From: Lithodes maja
Taxonomy: Eukaryota; Arthropoda; Malacostraca; Decapoda; Lithodidae
Assembly: GCA_037953745.1 (NCBI GenBank)
Contig: JBAKBP010012249.1
Location: 1 to 64,000, forward strand
Direction of reading: 5' to 3'
DNA: 64,000 nt
Both the position numbers and the translations under genes were made by a program. The notes under the pieces are model-generated. The model was not told where the DNA came from and searched no databases. It saw only the letters and a program-made list of their open reading frames with translations. Of the stretch, positions 58,300 to 64,000 are shown one piece after another. Position 1 is the stretch's first letter. Each line of letters begins with the position of its first letter.

Positions 58300-58475
58300 C
58301 TTGGTTTTTATGGTCGCCTTCTCCCTCGTGTTTAGCACCATTAGTTTTAGATTTTAAGACGTTCGGCCCTTTAGTTTGGCGATTTTAAGACCTTTAGCTC
58401 CTTTTCGTTGTGTAAATACAGCTAGAAAAAAAATATAACGAGCGTCGCTGGTACTCAAAGGGTTAACATATAAAA
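58300..58475. mobile_element. Family G and P1 MITE fragments
   Basis: TCTCCCTCGTGTTTAGC, TAAGACGTTCGGCCCTTTAG (family G interior) followed by AGCGTCGCTGGTACTCAAAG and GGTTAA (P1 end). Confidence 0.5.
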
Positions 58476-58691
58476 CTTTAAAGCTAACTCAAAAGTTATT
58501 GTTCAAATTAATATAACAAACTCATTAAAATTAAAAACTATCAAGACGACATCACACTAAACAAACTCTTTGTGGAAAAATGCTTTTAAATTTATTGTAA
58601 ATTTAACTTTGAAAATAAAAAAAACTTTTAATATGCACATATCTGTACACCACTACCATGTAATTAGGACCTCGGCATTATCAACAATAAG

Positions 58692-58889
58692 TTACTGTGC
58701 CACTGACAGCTTTGTCTTGATAATGTAATTGTTATGCCAGGTTTTTACTGGGGTTTGATTGGTTTGATTAAGTGGGTTCTTCCTAACTGGAGAAGTCAAT
58801 ATTGTTTTACCACAGACAGAAAGAAAATAGAGGATAATTATCACAAGACTTGCATTCATATTCCATTTATTGGCACAAAAATATCGCAT
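58692..58889 (-). CDS. Possible signal-peptide-bearing small ORF
   Basis: 65 codons. From the internal Met at residue 11 the sequence MNASLVIIILYFLSVCGKT has the look of a secretion signal with a hydrophobic core (LVIIILYFLSV). A GTAAAA that could be a donor follows the codons for SVC. The surrounding 1.2 kb matches no repeat family here, so a secreted-protein first exon is possible, but no second exon was found and the ORF could be chance. Confidence 0.2.
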   Translation of the reverse strand: MRYFCANKWNMNASLVIIILYFLSVCGKTILTSPVRKNPLNQTNQTPVKTWHNNYIIKTKLSVAQ

Positions 58890-59747
58890 ACGTAAGGCTA
58901 GAACAAAATGGTAAAGAACAATAATTGATGCACGAACGAGGCTCCACTACGTCTGACTCGTAAGATTGGATTATTCTATGTAATATCTAAGTGAGTATGG
59001 GGGACCGCTTTCTAATTGAAAGATTACACTTTTCCTGTATTTATTTCAGAGATAAGAATAGCACTCCTTTCAATAGAGGATTTACGCTTGTGCTTAGAAA
59101 GGCTACGTAGTAATTATATGTGTGAACTTTTGGTTTTTACCTGCGTAGAGTTATTCTGGATAGGAAGCTGAACGTAATTATTTTCTGTGTTAATTCACTA
59201 TGGTGCTTACGAATAAGTTAACTTGAATTTATTTGTTATTTGTTTTACCAGAATTATTATCAGTACTTCCCTGATTTATTTGAGTTTCACTAGTACTGTA
59301 CTTCCTTTCTCTCGCTTTTTGCATAAGCTCGTAGTATCCGATGTTTCTAGAATACTTCTTTATAATTATATACCCGGTAGATATATTTTGACTACGTAAC
59401 ACTTTTTGATCTTTGTATACTCTTTCTCTGAGAAGACACTAAGTATATATTCTTTCCACAGTTAGATCCTCTATAACTTATAGGTATAACAACTTCACTT
59501 TAGATGTGTAGAATAAGTAATCCAATCTTCGGTAGATGAGTTGGCCGTGGGGGGGTTGTCCTGTCGTAACTGGGTTAGCACAGTTTTACTAGAGTTCTTG
59601 AATTGGGACCTTGAATACTATCTACCTAGCCATCGCAAAGGTAAAATAGAATAGAGTTAACGCAGGAGTGAACCGACTACTCGGTCTTTGATGCAGAACT
59701 GAGGGTTGATGAGTTTCTTGCGGTTTGGTTTATCCCTGATAAAGCTA
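58890..59747. other. Apparently unique AT-rich sequence
   Basis: No ORF, repeat family or RNA gene recognised. Confidence 0.4.
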
Positions 59748-60086
59748 CTATCCCTTCGGTAGTGTACTTATATCCACAATAGCGCCAGGGTTGTGGTAGG
59801 GGAGGATATTAGTTAGCTTCCTTCGAAGAGTCTCATAAACCAGCCTTGTTGATACCCACTTCAAACAATTATTATTGGCGAGTGACTTCAGTATCGCAAT
59901 TGTTTTTCCGTCCATCGACCACAAGAGCAATTCTTCAACTGAGCCCTCAATCTTCAAGCTATCCTTACGCCCATTGACCACAAGAAACGGCTCTAAATTG
60001 AGATACTTAAATGAAAATCGGTGGGAGTATATATCTCCCTTTTTACCTTGCCAGGTCGGTGGAGTGATTAGGTGACAGAAAGGCAC
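59748..60086 (-). CDS. Unrecognised 112-codon ORF
   Basis: Starts MPFCHLITPPTWQGKKGDI and contains FLVVNGRKDSLKIEGSVEE followed by LLLWSMDGKTIAILKSLAN, which look like two diverged copies of a VNGRK/MDGKTIAILK-type segment; the DNA GTCCATCGACCACAAGAGCA (59910) and GCCCATTGACCACAAGAAAC (59970) reflects that duplication. No known domain, no splice evidence. It may be an exon, a fragment of an unrecognised element, or chance. Confidence 0.25.
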   Translation of the reverse strand: MPFCHLITPPTWQGKKGDIYSHRFSFKYLNLEPFLVVNGRKDSLKIEGSVEELLLWSMDGKTIAILKSLANNNCLKWVSTRLVYETLRRKLTNILPYHNPGAIVDISTLPKG

Positions 60087-60096
60087 CTGGCAGCCG

Positions 60097-60923
60097 TTAT
60101 CTTGTGGTGATTAATTCCCTGTGGCTTTGAGTGGGCTGTCTGGACCCTACTTCTTGGCTTCCTTTGTCCCGGAGGTGGCGCGCGGGTGGGCAACGAGGGC
60201 ATGTACGGTTTTGATGGCGCCATTCTTGGTGTCGCCTGTCTTTCTCACTTCTTTCCTTTCTTGGTGCTTTGGCATTGTCTCGGTTGATGACTATGTCCTT
60301 TCCTGGTGTTGGAGGACAGTCCCTCTTGTAGGTAATGGTTCGAGCAAGTTTGTCTGGGCTGGGGGTTGTGCCCTTGTTGAGTTGAGGGTTAGTGGGAGAA
60401 TTTAGTCTTTTCCGTTTCTTGCTTTTATTTTTCTGTACTTTGGAATTGTTGATGGTGATGAGTAAGTCCTCTTCTGGTGTTAGAGGATGTGTCATATTGA
60501 TGGTAGCAATTAGTGTTCTGGGTTTGTAGGATATATCATTGTTGGTACAGGGAGGTGACCTTGAATTGTTTTCCCCTGGCGGTGTGGTAGGAAGCTCCGC
60601 CTACGATGCGTCTCCTGGCGGTGTGGCGGGAAGCTCAGCCATGTCCTTTCGTTCCCGGCTCTTTCCTCTACTCGGCCACTGTGGTGAGGTGGTGTGGTAG
60701 GATGAGAGGGAAAACAGTTTGGTGGTGGTGAATGCTTGGTTAACCGTTTCCCTGTTATTTCACTTATGGTGATGGATAAGTTGTTCCTTGGTGTTGGGGG
60801 ACATGTCATCCCGATGGTAGTATCTTGGGTGCTTTTTGTTGGGCTAGGAGTTGTTACCTTGTGGCCTTGAAGTTTGGTGGTCATAGGAGCAAAATTGCTT
60901 GGTGGTGGTGCTTGCTTTTCCAT
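60097..60923 (-). CDS. Two adjacent ORFs with repeated CPPTP modules
   Basis: ORFs at 60510-60923 (137 codons) and 60097-60495 (132 codons), same strand, separated by one or a few stops. They share a repeated module: TTPSPTKSTQDTTIG-MTCPPTPRNNLSITI in the first, TTPSPDKLARTITYKRDCPP then TPGKDIVINRDN in the second, and THPLTPEEDLLITINNSK at their junction. The composition is basic and Pro/Thr/Ser-rich. Such sequence can be a disordered host protein or the ORF1 of a non-LTR element; nothing decides between these. A family T SINE lies immediately upstream. Confidence 0.3.
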
Positions 60924-60939
60924 TATTTCAATAAAAGGT

Positions 60940-61065
60940 TAGTGCTCGGAATTTCGGTGCGAGTATCTTAAGTTTGAATCCTTGGAGTACCACATGTATT
61001 CATTAATTAGGTGTATTTGTAAGTTAATTGGTGGGTTGGTGATATGAAATTATTGTCTTTTAAGA
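60940..61065 (+). mobile_element. tRNA-derived SINE (family T)
   Basis: AGGTTAGTGCTCGGAATTTC, AGTTTGAATCCTTGGAGTAC, CACATGTATTCATTAATTAG, AAGTTAATTGGTGGGTTGG. Confidence 0.7.
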
Positions 61066-61369
61066 CTATTCCAAGTAGTCTTCTAGAAAATGAAACTAAA
61101 ACATGCCTCATCTGATTGAGAAGGTAATGAAATGCTAAACAAAATTGTCGTGGGAGAATGTAAGTTTAATCAATTTGACATGTATATTTTGTTAATTTAA
61201 TATCCTATGCTTGCATGTGTGGTTTTTAATAATAGAAGGTACGAACTTCCTTCTGTGAAATTTAATATTAATTGGATAAGAAATATGCTGTTTCGTCAAA
61301 CATACTATTGAGCAATTGAGCATAATCTGAATCTTAAAATTATACGCGAGCTGCTTGATATGTTTGGGG

Positions 61370-61604
61370 TGACTTTTAGACAGATTGAGGAATGAAGAGA
61401 TACATAGAGTGGGGAAGCAGGAACATTTGTCGGCAAGAGTGAACAGAAGGGTGCTGGGGTATGGTCATGTTCAGCAAATGGAAGATAAAAGGCTTCCAAA
61501 GAGAATGCGAGTCAGATACAAGGGGAGGTAGAGGGAAGGAATACTTCCATTGAGATGGAGAAAATGTGTAGTACAATTGTTGGAAGATAGAGGAATGACT
61601 ATAG
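61370..61604 (+). pseudogene. RTE-like LINE C-terminal remnant (copy A/B family)
   Basis: DRLRNEEIHR..GKQEHLSARV, YGHVQQMEDKRLPKR and EDRGMTIDT, with frameshifts; more diverged than copies A and B. Confidence 0.75.
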
Positions 61605-61862
61605 ATACAAATTGCAGTTTCTTTATTCATACAGAATTTAGTAAAATTTACCAGGCGGTCCCAAACTGACAAATTCCTTGAGTATGACTATAGTGCATAG
61701 TTATGTGCGATTAGTTTGCTTGAGAACCAAATTAACTTGCTCATGTAGTGATGTACACCCTATGTGGTGGTTGTGTTCTTTTATTAAGCGTTATTTTCAT
61801 AGCGATTTTAATTAGTTCCTTTGTGCGTTTATCTTGTCCCAATTTTATTTTACATTATATAA
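61605..61862 (+). repeat. Family R retroposon, long copy
   Basis: TTGCAGTTTCTTTATTCATA ... GATGTACACCCTATGTGGTG ... TTTTATTTTACATTATA; inverted counterpart of 2323-2632. Confidence 0.65.
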
Positions 61863-64000
61863 ACATGCATACAAGGTAACACCACTCCACTACTAGTATA
61901 AAATGACAATAATCATAACAATTAATGATACAGTGGTGATACGGACAATACAAATTAGTGGTACTAGCAATAGAGAACATTGAAGTGGAGATACCAGTAT
62001 TAGTTAGTGACCTGATGCTATCTGCGAAACTTCAATAAAGTACTCTTCGTCAGATGGGTTTTTTTGTATCCAATCTAGAACACATCTAGTACCAGTATTA
62101 CCAAACTTGTAATGGGTATATTAGTGTAAAGAGTTAGTCAATGGCATCAATTTGTTAGTATAAGTTTGTATTCCAGTCAGACTATTAGAAATTTCCACAA
62201 TACTCCTCCCACATGTTTAAAATAGATTTCCTAATTACACGCCATTGGTAGGCCTAGACTTCTACCAGTTCAGGACCTTTCTCATGTTCAGGCGACTATA
62301 GCTTTATCCATGCTTAGTCCATGCCACATTCATTGCCCAGATTATAGTTTTCCAATCAAGTCTGTTCACACTAATGAACAATTCCAAAAATAATCTTTTC
62401 CGCAGCTCTGATGAATTCTACTTTCTGCAATGTAAAGAATAATAAGATTTTAATTAAATTACCTTGGCCAAGGTAATTAAGTTATAAAACTTCTGAATAA
62501 AATGAGGTACTGCATTTTGGATAGTTTGAATTTCCCGCTATCACGAAACTATTTCGGAGGATCCACAAGTTTGCTATAATTTTGTGGACTCTAGGATAAT
62601 CTGTTTACTCAAAGACTTAGTTCAGTTTGTATGATTAAGTAAGGAGAATAAACTCTTAACAAAATTATAAATTTTTCGACCAGAAGCTAATATACCCCTA
62701 CACTGTCAAGACGTGCTTCATTGACCTCTAGTTAACATTACCCACGCCAGGCCCGGACATTAACCCTTCCTATCGAAGACTGAATCCTTCGAAACTACGC
62801 CCGGATCCTAACATAGCTAAGTCATTGATATAGATGGCCATGTATAAAAAAAGGTATTAGTTATAAGGGATTAGAGAATAGATAGAAATAATGGTAGAGA
62901 AAAAAAAAGATGACTTATCTTCTCCCGCAACCCGCCATAGGTAGGCCATCATTTCTTCTAGACTATTTACGAGCCGCAGCTCAATCTTAATGGGTAATGG
63001 CAAACATAACATTAACAATTGTTCGGATAGGTTTAAACCAATTGAAAATAATGGGTAATAAACACTAGGATCTTATTTTCACTTACGTCCGCCGCCACAC
63101 TTGTTGTTGTGAACCTGTCCTCTCGTTGCAAGTCCTGTTTAGTTTTAGTTTTTTTTTTGCACAATTACCCAACCAGCGGGGATGTGGGGGCAGCAGCCCC
63201 CACCCATAATCTTGGGTAGGGAAGGTAATTTTGTTGAGTTCGGCTAAAGTCTTTCCAAAGTTTACTACATTTGTATAACAGGCCATTAGGCTTTTCACTT
63301 CTACCCCAACTGGATTTCTACCGTTAGCACTTAAATCCAACCAGCGGGGGTGATTGCCCCCACCCATAAAATACTAGGATAGGAAAGTTTAGGCAAATTT
63401 TTCAAAGTTTAGCATTTTTAGAACATAGGCTATTGCCCATTCCACCCCATGAAATCCGATCTAACCGTCTTTAAAAAGTTTAAAAAATTTGAGTTAAGAG
63501 GCTAAAAGTCACTAACCCAAGCCAACCGTTAATTACAATTGCAATGCAGTAAATTTTCTTTTTAACTCTATTTCCCTATTCTTCTTAGCCCTTAACACTA
63601 TCGGGGGCAATGTTTAGGTTAGTAACTTAAGTTTATTTTGGATAAATGGGTAAATACTAATTTCCATGAATTACATAAAGCTTAAAAAAAACTAATCAAA
63701 AAATAAAATTAGTTTAAAATAGCAGTGGCGAGTTTAAAATATTGACTATAATTAATTATAGTTTAACATTACATACGAAAATGGTTGTCAGCAGAAAACA
63801 GATCGGCCCACACAAGGCAGATAACATGATAAAAGAGGTCCTACTAATTAACCACAACTCTTTAAATTATATGTAAACTAATTTTAGTTTTATGTAGGCT
63901 AGTTTAGTCAAATTAGCTTGGCTGCCATTAGTAGTTTTAGTTACATAGGCTACTTGGCCCATTTAGAGAATTTTTATAGATTTTTAAATTAATAACTCCA
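61863..64000. other. AT-rich sequence without supported gene
   Basis: Mostly low-GC sequence. Two copies of AACCAGCGGGG(A/G)TG followed by GCCCCCACCCATAA lie at about 63170-63210 and 63337-63369; the ORF spanning them (63083-63367, minus) looks like a by-product. Nothing else is recognised. Confidence 0.4.

Noticed and set aside
63083..63367. A 94-codon minus-strand ORF with a repeated HPRWL motif
   Set aside because: The repetition reflects a short local DNA duplication; no start context, homology or splice evidence.

Overview
This is a eukaryotic, repeat-saturated stretch, most likely from an invertebrate with a large genome; a decapod crustacean fits best, but that is a judgement from element style and is not proven. 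There are no operons, Shine-Dalgarno sites or long intact host ORFs. The only confidently recognised host gene is a minus-strand kinesin of the KIF7/KIF27/Costal-2 family. Five coding exons (26887-27003, 23658-23798, 18128-18280, 15802-15933, 12389-12542) have consensus splice sites and compatible phases. They encode coiled-coil and conserved linker sequence downstream of the motor domain, which is not in the window. The introns are packed with transposons, several sitting within about 20 bases of a splice site.

Layout. 1-12.1 kb: a possible minus-strand first exon (335-598); dead RTE-type LINE fragments; a Penelope-like reverse transcriptase (4737-3112, one in-frame TGA); a decayed minus-strand LINE (8.96-5.37 kb) hit by a TTAA MITE and a tRNA-derived SINE; and a TA-flanked pogo-like element (9131-12063) that contains an 810-codon uninterrupted CR1-type LINE ORF. 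12.4-27 kb: the kinesin exons with MITEs, a solo LTR (16128-17944) and RTE copy A (18847-22340) flanked by a perfect 82-bp target duplication. 27-33.6 kb: MITEs, an L2-like LINE end, a TA-flanked element with 20-bp tandem repeats, and the C-terminal half of a piggyBac transposase carrying 176-bp tandem repeats. 33652-42887: a nearly intact Ty3/Gypsy element with 1.8-kb LTRs, in which integrase precedes reverse transcriptase/RNase H (Gmr1-like, copia-like order). 43-58 kb: a tandem array of exon-like units on the plus strand, heavily invaded by transposons, including RTE copy B (47649-51164, one nonsense codon) and a tandem array of eight 53-bp units (56140-56563). 58.4-64 kb: the least repetitive part, AT-rich, with a few unrecognised minus-strand ORFs.

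How the parts interact. Autonomous RTE, CR1, I/Jockey-like, Penelope, Gypsy and piggyBac elements are each accompanied by short derivatives: an internally deleted RTE, SINEs ending in a LINE tail, and many TTAA and TA MITEs. Nesting and target duplications give a relative order of insertions. The two LTR-element flanks belong to unrelated repeats and no target duplication is present, so the Gypsy locus has probably been rearranged after insertion.
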